A stretch of DNA of 64,000 nucleotides. Origin: Desulfovibrio sp. A2 (GTDB taxonomy: Bacteria > Desulfobacterota > Desulfovibrionia > Desulfovibrionales > Desulfovibrionaceae). The position numbers and the translations under genes are program-made. A model generated the notes under the pieces. The model was not told the origin of the DNA and did not search any database. It saw nothing but the letters and a program-made list of their open reading frames with translations. The DNA is taken from the NCBI RefSeq assembly GCF_000226255.1, contig NZ_AGFG01000054.1, positions 1 to 64,000 of the forward strand. The letters run 5' to 3'. Shown here piece after piece: positions 6,979 to 15,092 of the stretch. Positions within the stretch are counted from its first letter, which is position 1. The number at the start of each line of letters is the position of its first letter.

Positions 6979-8703
6979 CTATTTATGGATGAACTCTCCT
7001 GAGCTCTTGTCGCGTGGATGATCAATTTCTCTCCATATTCTTTTTGCCTTTTGGAGAGCCGCGTCTACTAGTTCAGGCATGGCGAACCCCCATGAGATAG
7101 GTGAAGTTGCTTCATCAAGTACTTGAATGCTCTTCATGCTCTTGCGGAGTTCTTGCCCTTTGTCCTTGAGAATTTCTTGCACACGTCGCTTCTCTTTTGA
7201 ACCATAGGGTGCCCAGAACGGGGCAACGCTAGGTACGATTCTTGTTCCCTCCAGCCCCAGCGGGTCGAAGGCGCTGACCGGGTCGTCCACGCAATAGTCG
7301 TAGGGGTCGTGGTCGCCGCCGGTGTCACCCAGCGGGTCGGGCGCGGTGAAGCGTCCGGTGCGCGGATCGTAGTCGCGAAAGCCGAAGCGCACGAGGCGGG
7401 TGTGCCGGTCCGCCAGCCCTCCGGCAAAGCCCAGCGGCAGGAAGAAGTACGGGCAGGTGTCCAGCAGCGGGTTGCCGAAGCTGTCGTATTCCATGCGCTT
7501 CACCATGCGGCCATCGGGGTCCAGCAACACTTTCGGCGTGCCCACCTGGTCGCACCCGATGCGGAAGGTGACGGAACGTTGCGGCGCGGCGGGTTCCCCG
7601 GCCTTGCGGAAGATGGACGGGTCCAGCAGGTTGCCGTCCAGGCTGTTCAGCGCGGGGCCGCGCACGGTGACCGCCTCGGGCACGCGGCCCCCGCCGTAAT
7701 GAAAGGTGTAGTCCGAGCCGGTGCGGTGGTCGCGGAAGCGGGCCAGGCGCAGCGGGTCGAGCCACTGGTATTCCTCGCTGGGCGCGTGGTTGCGCAGCAC
7801 CATGACGGGCATGCCGTTGTCGCCGAAGCGGTAGCGGATGATGTCGCCGCCGGGCAGCACCACCGAATCGAGGGCCACGGGGGCAAGCTGGTCATGGGGA
7901 TGATGGGGGGCGTGGGGACTGTAGGGATCGGGGGAGGCATGGGGTGCGCCCCCGGCGGCGTTGCCTCTATTGCCCCCATTGCCCCCATTGCCCCCATTTG
8001 CATAGTAAAACCACGTGCTGGCGCGCCCTTCCTCCCGGCAGCGCAGCGTGCCGTCCGGGGCGTACATGTAGCGCGCCCGGCCCGCGCGCACGAGGCGGCC
8101 CGTGCCATCGTAGGCAAAGGCCCGCGCCGTCTCCAGCATCCGTAGCGCGTCGCGCGACATGCCGGGCAGCGGGTTCACCCGCGCCGTGATGCGCTGGCCC
8201 GCCGTGTTGTAAGTGTAGCGTTCCGCCATCTGGCCGTCGCGGCGCGCCTCGGTCAGGTGGCCGCGTTCGTCGTGGGTGTAGTCGTAGCTGGTTGCGCGCC
8301 CGCCGCAGCGTTCCTGCTTGGCGCGCAGCCTGCCCTGGGGCGAGAAGGTGCACTGCACGTCCAGCGCGGGCGGGATGTCGCCGGATTGGGGAGCGGCGGC
8401 AGCCCCGTCGCCCCCGCCGGGGGCACCCTCGGCGCGAGAATGGAGCGTGTGGGGTGCGGGCACGGCGGAAGCTTCGGAAGTTCCGGAAGCGGCGGGAGCC
8501 GTCGGGAATGCGCCTGCGCCGTACCCCGGCCCGGCGGGTGCCGCCCTTCCGACAGGCACAGTCCCTCCGGCGGTCGCGGGCCGTTCGTCGCGGGGCCGCT
8601 TGGCGAATACCACGGTGCGCAAAAAGTCTTCGGTGGACATGGCCTGGGGAGAACGTTGCGCAGGGGCGCGACGGGATGCGCGCCCGCGAGTGGCTGCGGA
8701 CAT
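6979..8703 (-). CDS. Short Rhs/YD-repeat protein with variable C-terminal tip
   Basis: 574 residues from the ATG at 8703, which has AAGGAAAGG upstream; the frame stays open 49 codons further without a better start. The middle has YD/Rhs repeats (YTHDERGHLTEARRDG, YTYNTAGQRI, AYDGTGRLVR, MEYDSFGNPLLD). The core closes with GRFTAPDPLGD...DPVSAFDPLGLEG, the standard Rhs core end. About 90 residues follow that are AT-richer and unlike the core, ending GEFIHK; this is where toxin tips sit. A Gly/Asn repeat (GGNGGNGGNRGN) interrupts the core. No PAAR domain or signal peptide is present, so it is either a short orphan Rhs or is delivered by a partner. The tip's activity is not recognisable. Confidence 0.85.
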   Translation of the reverse strand: MSAATRGRASRRAPAQRSPQAMSTEDFLRTVVFAKRPRDERPATAGGTVPVGRAAPAGPGYGAGAFPTAPAASGTSEASAVPAPHTLHSRAEGAPGGGDGAAAAPQSGDIPPALDVQCTFSPQGRLRAKQERCGGRATSYDYTHDERGHLTEARRDGQMAERYTYNTAGQRITARVNPLPGMSRDALRMLETARAFAYDGTGRLVRAGRARYMYAPDGTLRCREEGRASTWFYYANGGNGGNGGNRGNAAGGAPHASPDPYSPHAPHHPHDQLAPVALDSVVLPGGDIIRYRFGDNGMPVMVLRNHAPSEEYQWLDPLRLARFRDHRTGSDYTFHYGGGRVPEAVTVRGPALNSLDGNLLDPSIFRKAGEPAAPQRSVTFRIGCDQVGTPKVLLDPDGRMVKRMEYDSFGNPLLDTCPYFFLPLGFAGGLADRHTRLVRFGFRDYDPRTGRFTAPDPLGDTGGDHDPYDYCVDDPVSAFDPLGLEGTRIVPSVAPFWAPYGSKEKRRVQEILKDKGQELRKSMKSIQVLDEATSPISWGFAMPELVDAALQKAKRIWREIDHPRDKSSGEFIHK

Positions 8704-9244
8704 GGCCTTTCCTTTGGTTGATGATGGAAATGCCGCATCCGTAGCATGCGGGTTTCGGCCCGGCGTTGCCGCAACAGGGGCGCAGCGGGGTGGGGAGGCC
8801 GTCCAGAGGGGGTACGGCCATGGCGCCACCCGGACGCAATCCGGATGCATCCCGCTCGTGGCTTCGGCATGGCCCGTCCGCCATCACGGTGGCACTCGCC
8901 CGCTACCGGGCAGCCACCGGGCGGCATCCCCCGGCCATCCCGGCGTCATCCGGATGTTCCCCCTTCGGACAATCGCCGCCCCCGCCCTCCCGCTCCCCCT
9001 GTCCACTCCCCTCCCGCTCCCCCGTTCCGGCCCCGTTCCACCTCGCCGCGTCTTGACCTTGCCGGGTGGCTTGATTAGCGTGGCACGTCTTCACTCCACG
9101 CGGCGCGCCGGGGGCCCGGCGCGCGAGAACCGTCACCACCAAGGCGCGGCCGTGCCGCCAACGCTGGCCGCAACGCGCCTGCCAGCGCGGCCCGCCAACA
9201 TGCCCTGAAACACGCGGGGCGCATCATTCCGAGAGGTAGGAACA
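8704..9244. other. Intergenic region between divergent rhs and ilvE
   Basis: 541 bp without a supported gene. It is GC-rich with several C-rich low-complexity stretches (8960-9040). A weak sigma-70-like promoter for ilvE can be read at 9053-9081 (TTGACC, 17 nt, TAGCGT). Nothing else stands out. Confidence 0.4.
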
Positions 9245-10168
9245 ATGGTCCAGAAAGCGGAAACCATCTGGTTCGACGGCAAGCAGGTGCCCTGGGACGA
9301 AGCCAACGTGCACGTGCTCACCCACACCCTGCATTACGGCGTGGGCGTGTTCGAAGGCATTCGCGCGTACAAGTGCGCCGACGGCGGGTCCGCCGTGTTC
9401 CGCCTGCGCGAGCACATGCAGCGCCTGCTGAACTCGGCCAAGATCCTGCGCATGGTCATTCCCTACACCGTCGACCAGCTCGTGGACGCCGTGGAAGAAA
9501 CCCTGAAGCGCAACAAGCTGGCCGAAGGCTACATCCGCCCCCTGTCGTTCGTGGGCGCGGGCGCCATGGGCGTGTACCCCGGCGACAACCCGGTGCAGAC
9601 CATCATCGCCACCTGGCCGTGGGGCGCCTATCTTGGCGCAGAGGCGCTGGAACACGGCATTCGCGTCAAGACCAGTTCGTTCTGCCGCCACCACGTCAAC
9701 GCCATGATGACCAAGGCCAAGGCCTGCGGCAACTACGTGAACTCGGTGCTGGCCAAGATGGAGGCCAAGGCCGACGGCTACGACGAAGGCCTGATGCTGG
9801 ACACCCAGGGCTATGTTTCAGAGGCCACGGGCGAAAACATCTTCATCGTGCGCGGCAAGCTCATCAAGACCACCCCGCTCACCTCGGTGCTGGACGGCAT
9901 CACCCGCAACAGCCTGATCACCCTGGCCCGCGAACTGGGCTACGAAGTGGTGGAACAGCAGTTCACCCGCGACGAGTTGTACATCGCCGACGAGGCGTTC
10001 TTCTGCGGCACCGCCGCCGAACTGACGCCCATCCGCGAGGTGGACCTGCGCGTCATCGGCCAGGGCACCGCCGGTCCGGTGACCAAGCACCTGCAGGGCG
10101 AGTACTTCAAGGCCGTGAAGGGTGAAAACCCGGCCTACGCTCACTGGCTGCACCGCTATACCATCTAG
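9245..10168 (+). CDS. ilvE: Branched-chain amino acid aminotransferase
   Basis: 307 residues, the normal length for fold-type IV aminotransferases, with GAGAGGTAGG before the ATG. The N-terminus [39 protein letters not shown] is the IlvE hallmark. The PLP-lysine lies in the [13 protein letters not shown] segment near residue 160, and [13 protein letters not shown] is the phosphate-binding region. It transfers the amino group between glutamate and the keto acids of Val, Leu and Ile in the cytoplasm. It is a single gene with its own terminator and no other ilv gene nearby. Confidence 0.95.
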   Translation: MVQKAETIWFDGKQVPWDEANVHVLTHTLHYGVGVFEGIRAYKCADGGSAVFRLREHMQRLLNSAKILRMVIPYTVDQLVDAVEETLKRNKLAEGYIRPLSFVGAGAMGVYPGDNPVQTIIATWPWGAYLGAEALEHGIRVKTSSFCRHHVNAMMTKAKACGNYVNSVLAKMEAKADGYDEGLMLDTQGYVSEATGENIFIVRGKLIKTTPLTSVLDGITRNSLITLARELGYEVVEQQFTRDELYIADEAFFCGTAAELTPIREVDLRVIGQGTAGPVTKHLQGEYFKAVKGENPAYAHWLHRYTI

Positions 10169-10186
10169 GGTCCGTCCGTGTATGAT

Positions 10187-10221
10187 CGCCGCACGCCGGG
10201 CACCCGTCCCGGCGTGCGGCG
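10187..10221 (+). terminator. Terminator after ilvE
   Basis: Perfect 14-bp stem CGCCGCACGCCGGG / CCCGGCGTGCGGCG with a 7-nt loop, 18 nt after the ilvE stop. There is no U-tract, so it may need factor help. Confidence 0.6.
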
Positions 10222-10375
10222 TGCGTTACGGCCCCAGCTAGCCCGGAAAACCTGGAATCGCCCGTAGCGCCTCGATTTCGCTGCCCCACGGCACGCACCA
10301 ACCCGCGCCCCGTCCGGCGTCTCGTCCTTCCGCGCGAAGGCGGGCGGGACAGGCGGCGCAGCAGGCCCGCACTTC

Positions 10376-12394
10376 ATGAGCAACGCCCCCCTCACCGCCA
10401 GATACCGCCCGCAGACCTTCGCCGAGGTGGCCGGGCAGGAGACGGTAAAGGCCATTCTTTCCCGCGCCGCGGCGGAAGACCGCGTGGCCCCCGCCTACCT
10501 GTTCAGCGGCACGCGCGGGGTGGGCAAGACCACCATCGCCCGCATCCTGGCCAAGGCGCTGAACTGCGAAAAGGCCCCCACGGGCGAGCCGTGCAACACC
10601 TGCGAGCAGTGCCGGAAGGTGGTCATGGGCAACCACGTGGACGTGGTGGAAATCGACGGCGCGTCCAACCGGGGCATCGAGGACGCCCGCCGCCTGCGCG
10701 AGGCCATCGGCTATGCGCCCATGGAGGGCCGCTACAAGGTCTTCATCATCGACGAAGCCCACATGCTGACGCGCGAGGCGTTCAACGCCCTGCTGAAGAC
10801 GCTGGAGGAACCCCCGCCGCGCGTCACCTTCGTGCTGGCCACCACGGAGCCGCACAAGTTTCCCGTGACCATCGTCAGTCGCTGCCAGCACTTCACCTTC
10901 AAGCGGCTGCCCGAGAACGAGCTGGAGGCCCACCTGACCGGGGTGCTGACCCGCGAGGGCCAGGACTTCGACCCGGCGGCGGTGCGGCTTATCGCGCGGC
11001 GTGCCGCTGGCAGCGTGCGCGATTCCATGTCGCTGCTGGGCCAGGTGCTGGCCCTTGGCGGCGACCGGCTGACCGTGGAGGGCGCGCGCGGCGTGCTGGG
11101 CTTGGCTGGGCAGGAACTGTTCTTCGAGGTCATGCAGGCCCTGGCCTCGCAGGACTGCGTGGCGGTGTCCGCCGTGGTGCGCGACCTGTTGGACAAGGGC
11201 GTGGACATCGGGTTCTTTTTGCGCGAGCTGGCCTCCACTTGGCGCAACCTGTTTATGCTGCGCCAGGCGGGCGAGGCCGCCCTGCCCGCGCTGGACCTGC
11301 CGGAAGAAGAGGCCCGCCAGTGGCTGGAATGGGCCCCGAAGTTCGAGATTTCGCACATTCACGCCTGTTGGCAGATGACCCTGGAGGGCCAGCGCCGCGT
11401 GCTGACCAGCCTGGAACCGGCCATGGCGCTGGAACTCCTGCTGTTGAACCTGGCCCTGTTGCCGCGCCTTGTCTCGCTGGAACAGCTGTCGCGCGGCGGC
11501 GGGGCAGGCCCCGCTGGCGGGCGCGGCGTGCCCGGTGGGAGCGGTGGGGCTGGAGGTCCGGCTGGCGGGCAGCCCGGTGGCGGCGCGGGGGGCTACGGTT
11601 CCATGCCGCCCCGGCAGGCTGGCGGCCAGGGCGGCCCCGGCGGGTATGGCGCCCAGTCCGGCCAGTCCCCCCAATCCGGCCAATCCGCTCAAGCTGGCGA
11701 ATCGTTCCCGCAGGCCCATCCCCCGCAGGGGAGATATCCCGGTCCCGGGCAGGCGCGGCCCCTGGCTGCGTCGTCCGCGTCGGCGGCTTCCGAGTCGTCC
11801 GCAGTCGGCACGGCCTTCGGCTCGGGCGGCTTTTCCCGTCCGGAGCGTCCCGCGCCCGTGGCGGATGCCGCGCCCGCGCGCGGCGGGGCCGACACCTCGC
11901 TGCCGTGGGACGACGTGCCATATCCCGCGCCGGGCGCTGCGGCCGCCACCCCGGTGGCGGAGCCCGTGCCGGTCCCCCAGGGTCCGCAGGATGCGCCGCA
12001 GGACGGGGCCTTCCCCGTTGCGGGCGGCACCGGCACCTGGGACGGCTTCGTGCAGTATTGCGCGGAACGTAACGGCGAGGGCAGCAACAGCCTGTCCATG
12101 CTCAGGCAGACGCAGGGACATTGTGCCGATGGCAGACTGACGGTGTCCACGTGGTCCAGCACACTGTACAACCATCTGTCGGCTCCCGGTAACGAAGCAC
12201 TTCTCGTTGCGCGTGCCCGCGCCTATTTCGGTACCGATGTACGGGTAGAGGTGCTTCCACCTACCACCCGCATCAAGACCCCCTCGGAACTGCGCGCCGA
12301 GGCCGAACGGCACCCCGCCGTGGGCCTGCTGCGCGAGCAGTTCGGGGCCACCATGCTGTCCTGTCGGCCGCTGGCCGACGGACGGCTCCAATAG
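10376..12394 (+). CDS. dnaX: DNA polymerase III gamma/tau subunit
   Basis: 672 residues starting at ATG 10376. The AAA+ clamp-loader module fills residues ~1-365: YRPQTFAEVAGQ, Walker A GTRGVGKTT, zinc-binding cysteines around CNTCEQCRK, Walker B VFIIDEAH, sensor TTEPHKFP and the SRC finger. A long Gly/Pro/Gln/Ser-rich linker (~375-535) follows, then a ~110-residue C-terminal domain (WDGFVQYCAERNGEG...) that should bind the polymerase alpha subunit and DnaB, as tau does. I see no slippery A-rich heptamer with a following stem, so a programmed gamma product is not evident. It is followed by ybaB 18 nt downstream and then recR, a common bacterial order. Confidence 0.95.
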   Translation: MSNAPLTARYRPQTFAEVAGQETVKAILSRAAAEDRVAPAYLFSGTRGVGKTTIARILAKALNCEKAPTGEPCNTCEQCRKVVMGNHVDVVEIDGASNRGIEDARRLREAIGYAPMEGRYKVFIIDEAHMLTREAFNALLKTLEEPPPRVTFVLATTEPHKFPVTIVSRCQHFTFKRLPENELEAHLTGVLTREGQDFDPAAVRLIARRAAGSVRDSMSLLGQVLALGGDRLTVEGARGVLGLAGQELFFEVMQALASQDCVAVSAVVRDLLDKGVDIGFFLRELASTWRNLFMLRQAGEAALPALDLPEEEARQWLEWAPKFEISHIHACWQMTLEGQRRVLTSLEPAMALELLLLNLALLPRLVSLEQLSRGGGAGPAGGRGVPGGSGGAGGPAGGQPGGGAGGYGSMPPRQAGGQGGPGGYGAQSGQSPQSGQSAQAGESFPQAHPPQGRYPGPGQARPLAASSASAASESSAVGTAFGSGGFSRPERPAPVADAAPARGGADTSLPWDDVPYPAPGAAAATPVAEPVPVPQGPQDAPQDGAFPVAGGTGTWDGFVQYCAERNGEGSNSLSMLRQTQGHCADGRLTVSTWSSTLYNHLSAPGNEALLVARARAYFGTDVRVEVLPPTTRIKTPSELRAEAERHPAVGLLREQFGATMLSCRPLADGRLQ

Positions 12395-12412
12395 AACCAT
12401 CCGGAGGAATCC

Positions 12413-12724
12413 ATGCGCGGTATGAACGACCTTCTGCGCCAGGCGCAGGTCATGCAGACCAAGATGAGCAAGCTCCAGGCCGAAATGGCCGAGCGCACCC
12501 TTGAAGCCACCAGCGGCGGCGGCATGGTCAAGGTCACCGTCACCGGCAAGCAGGAAGTGAAGGCCATCGTCATCGACCCCAAGGCCGTGGACCCCAACGA
12601 CGTGGAAATGCTCCAGGACCTGGTGCTGACCGCCGTCAACGAAGGGCTGCGCCAGGCCAAGGACATGATGGAGAAGGAGATGGGGGCTTTGACCGGTGGG
12701 CTCAAGATGCCCGGTCTCTTCTAG
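12413..12724 (+). CDS. ybaB: YbaB/EbfC nucleoid-associated protein
   Basis: 103 residues with CCGGAGGAATCC before the ATG. The sequence MRGMNDLLRQAQVMQTKMSKLQAEMAERTLEATSGGG and VTGKQEVKAIVIDP is diagnostic of the family. It forms a tweezer-like dimer that binds DNA and is usually co-transcribed with dnaX and recR, as here. A structured repeat element starts 2 nt after its stop. Confidence 0.95.
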   Translation: MRGMNDLLRQAQVMQTKMSKLQAEMAERTLEATSGGGMVKVTVTGKQEVKAIVIDPKAVDPNDVEMLQDLVLTAVNEGLRQAKDMMEKEMGALTGGLKMPGLF

Positions 12725-12725
12725 C

Positions 12726-12853
12726 CGCGCTCCGTCCTTTCGTTCTCCGGCTTCGTCAGCCGCGCCTTTCGCTCCGGTCACGTACGAGAAGAGTACGCTC
12801 CCTGCGCGAAAGCCACGTCTTCCTCGCCAGAGAACGAAAATCCTGTCGCGCGG
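12726..12853 (+). repeat. Structured 3' intergenic element, copy A1 (after ybaB)
   Basis: Long imperfect palindrome starting 2 nt after the ybaB stop. The outer arms pair TTTCGTTCTC (12738-12747) with GAGAACGAAA (12830-12839), extended by GCGC/GCGC. The middle stem pairs CTTTCGC (12766-12772) with GCGAAAG (12806-12812). The apical stem pairs CGTAC (12781) with GTACG around the 7-nt loop GAGAAGA. The conserved GGTCA lies before and CTCCC after the apical hairpin. Related copies are at 13545, 32265, 32778 and 51226. Confidence 0.85.
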
Positions 12854-12929
12854 GGTGCCTCTGGGCGAATCGCGTGACGTTCAAGAACAAAATTGAAGAG
12901 ATAGCCGTAATAAGCGATCCGGAGTGTCC

Positions 12930-13535
12930 GTGCAGCGACTGCCCGAACCGTTGAAGGCGCTGGTGGAGCAGCTCTCCCGGCTGCCCGGCCTTGGCCCCAA
13001 GTCGGCCCTGCGCCTTGCCATGACCCTGCTGAAGTGGCCCGCCAGCGAAACCCGCAGGCTGGGCCGCGCCGTGCATGACCTGCGCGACAACCTGCACCTG
13101 TGCGGGCGCTGCGGCGCGCTGACCGACGTGGACCCCTGCGGCATATGCACCGACCCGGCCCGCAGCGGCGAAACGCTGTGTCTGGTGTCGGAGTGGGATT
13201 CCCTGCTCACCCTGGAAGAGGGCGGCTTCTACAAGGGTCAGTACCTCATTCTGGGCGGCCTGCTGGCCCCGCTGGACAACCTGCACGCCGATTCGCTGGA
13301 ACTGGAGCGGCTGACCAGGCGGCTGGCCGAGGGCAACGTGCGCGAGGTGGTGATGGCCCTTGGCACCACCGTGGAGGCGGAGAACACCGCCACCTACATC
13401 CGCAACATGATCGCCCGGCAGTACCCGCAGGTGCGCGTGACCCGGCTGGCCCAGGGCATTCCGCTGGGGTCCGAGGTCAAGTTCATGGACCGGGAGACGC
13501 TCAGGCAGTCCATGCAGTACCGCCAAGACCTCTAG
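12930..13535 (+). CDS. recR: Recombination mediator protein RecR
   Basis: 201 residues from a GTG at 12930, chosen because GGAG lies 5 nt upstream; a GTG at 12924 overlaps that site. Domains in order are the HhH (SRLPGLGPKSALRLAM), a C4 zinc finger (CGRCGALTDVDPCGICTD), and the Toprim domain (LVSEWDSLLTLEEGGFYKGQYLILGG). Toprim acidic residues and the closing EVKFMDRETLRQSMQYRQ are kept. RecR works with RecF/RecO to load RecA at gaps. It is separated from ybaB by element A1, which implies either one transcript with a structured spacer or separate control. Confidence 0.95.
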   Translation: MQRLPEPLKALVEQLSRLPGLGPKSALRLAMTLLKWPASETRRLGRAVHDLRDNLHLCGRCGALTDVDPCGICTDPARSGETLCLVSEWDSLLTLEEGGFYKGQYLILGGLLAPLDNLHADSLELERLTRRLAEGNVREVVMALGTTVEAENTATYIRNMIARQYPQVRVTRLAQGIPLGSEVKFMDRETLRQSMQYRQDL

Positions 13536-13544
13536 CGGTACGCC

Positions 13545-13671
13545 CGACCGCGTCCTTTCGTCCTCCGGCATCGTCAGATTTCGCCTTTTGCTCCGGTCAC
13601 GTACGAGAAGAGTACGCTCCCTTCGCAAAAAGGCTCATCTTCCTTGCCGGAGAACGAAAATCCTGCGGTCG
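13545..13671 (+). repeat. Structured 3' intergenic element, copy A2 (after recR)
   Basis: Starts 10 nt after the recR stop. The outer stem pairs CGACCGC (13545-13551) with GCGGTCG (13665-13671), then TTTCGTCCTCCGGC pairs with GCCGGAGAACGAAA. The middle stem pairs CCTTTTGC (13584) with GCAAAAAGG (13625). The apical CGTAC / GTACG stem carries loop GAGAAGA. Relative to A1 the stem bases differ but pairing is kept (CGC/GCG becomes TGC/GCA; the outer ends differ wholly). Confidence 0.85.
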
Positions 13672-13739
13672 GAGCGCACCGCTTCAAGTGCTTTTCTCCA
13701 TTATTCCCGGCAACGGTTTGAGCAGTTGCCAGGGCCGAT

Positions 13740-13792
13740 CGCAAAACAACCCCGCCCGTCTTCGCAAGGAAGGCGGGCGGGGTTCGTTTTGC
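13740..13792 (-). terminator. Inverted repeat with CCCCGCCCG / CGGGCGGGG stem
   Basis: AACCCCGCCCGTCTTCG is followed by a complementary CGAAGGCGGGCGGGGTT, forming a strong hairpin flanked by T-rich sequence (GGTTCGTTTT). It lies between recR with its element and the convergent HEAT-like gene, and could end transcription from either side. Confidence 0.6.
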
Positions 13793-13936
13793 ACGCGATG
13801 TGGACGTTGTGGGAGCGCTTGGCCTTGTTCGTGGTGGCCGTCAACCAAGGGGGACCGGGGGAATATGTTCCCCCGGCGGGATACGGGGCGGAGTCCCGTT
13901 TTCCATTTGGCGCGGCCTTGCCTGGGGCGTAGCCGC

Positions 13937-14692
13937 CTATGCCGCCGTGCCCTTGGCGTCCGCGTCGGATTTGGCGTTGCCCGTGGGGGGCAGGCAGTGG
14001 GTTTCGATGCGCTGGGCCGCGCACTGGGCCAGTTCACCCACGGTGCACAGCAGCACGCGGCCGCGTTCGAAGTGTTCCACCGGGGCGTCGCAGGTGCGCA
14101 GTTCACGCAGTGCGGGCAGTGCCTCGGGCGCGGACAGCACGCCGAGCGACCAGGCCGCCGTGCCGCGCGCGGGCAGGTCGCAGTCGGCAAGGCCCGCCAG
14201 CAGGGCGGGTACGGCCGTTTCGACAAAGCCCGGCAGGTGGGGCCGTTCCTGTGCCAGGCGGCCGATGGCCCAGTACACGCCGCGTCGCAGGGGGGCGTGG
14301 TCGCAGTAGTTGTCGTCCTTGCCCGTCTCGCGCACGTACGAGACGAGGATGCGGTGGTATTCGTCGGCCAGGCGGGGGTGGCAGGCCAGTATTTCGCCGA
14401 AGGCCTCGGGGATGCCCCAGCCGATGTTTCCCGATTCCTCGTTCATGTGCCACATCAGGCGGCGCATGATGATGCGGGCGTCTTCCATGTTGGCGTCGGC
14501 GATGCGCGCCACCACCCGGCCCAGGGCCACCACGGCGCGCCATTTGGCCTCGCCGCCCAGCAGCAGGAACGACAGCAGCGGGCCCACGGCCCCCTTGCCG
14601 GGCAGGGCCACGATGTCGTCCAGGTGTTTTTCCCACTCGGCGGAAGCGAGCAGCGCGCGCAGTTGGGTCTTCAGCGATCTGAAGCGGGGCAT
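13937..14692 (-). CDS. HEAT-repeat-like protein of unknown function
   Basis: 251 residues; the start at 14692 is chosen for the strong GAAAGGAGGAGAGC site, although the frame extends upstream. The sequence is alpha-helical with repeating HEAT-like units: PLLSFLLLGGEAKWRAVVALG, MRRLMWHMNEESGNIGWGIPEAFGEIL, RRGVYWAIGRLAQ, GTAAWSLGVL. The phrase NEESGNIGWGIPEA is typical of a HEAT-like family common in Desulfovibrio and other anaerobes that is linked to DNA-glycosylase/PBS-lyase-like scaffolds. No catalytic residues are evident. It is monocistronic and divergent from the histidine kinase, and may serve as a protein-interaction scaffold. Confidence 0.8.
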   Translation of the reverse strand: MPRFRSLKTQLRALLASAEWEKHLDDIVALPGKGAVGPLLSFLLLGGEAKWRAVVALGRVVARIADANMEDARIIMRRLMWHMNEESGNIGWGIPEAFGEILACHPRLADEYHRILVSYVRETGKDDNYCDHAPLRRGVYWAIGRLAQERPHLPGFVETAVPALLAGLADCDLPARGTAAWSLGVLSAPEALPALRELRTCDAPVEHFERGRVLLCTVGELAQCAAQRIETHCLPPTGNAKSDADAKGTAA

Positions 14693-15092
14693 GCTCTCCT
14701 CCTTTCCCGTTTCGTGGCGGGCGACGGCTTCGCCCACCCATGCAGCGTTCACCATAACAAGGTGAGCGCATGATGCAACCCCGGGGTGCCGCCCCCGGCC
14801 GGAGGCGCCCTTTTCTTTGCCGAGGTGGCCGTTCCTGGCCCCGGCCCCCGCGCGTGGCTGCGGGGTTCGCCTCGTTGCGCGGCCCGTGGCGATTGGCTAT
14901 GCTGGCGGCAGCTGTCTGTTTCCCGGCGGCAACGCCGCCCCCAAAGACGCCGAGACGCCGCCCGAGGCTCCGCATGTCCAGCGCCGCAGCCCACCACGCC
15001 ACCCCCGTCGCGCAGCGCGCGCGCCGGGCGGCGTCACGTGGCGGCGGGGCACGCATCCTTCCCTCCCGTTCCCCTTCCTTTTTCGTCCGGTC
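14693..15092. other. Intergenic region between divergent HEAT-like gene and histidine kinase
   Basis: 400 bp without a supported gene. The kinase frame is open upstream of 15093, but the translation is Arg/Pro-rich and coding-like only after MIGRLRTALARC. No clear promoter or operator was recognised. Confidence 0.4.

Noticed and set aside
10376..12394. Programmed frameshift in dnaX producing a gamma subunit
   Set aside because: No slippery A-rich heptamer with a downstream stem was found near the linker region.
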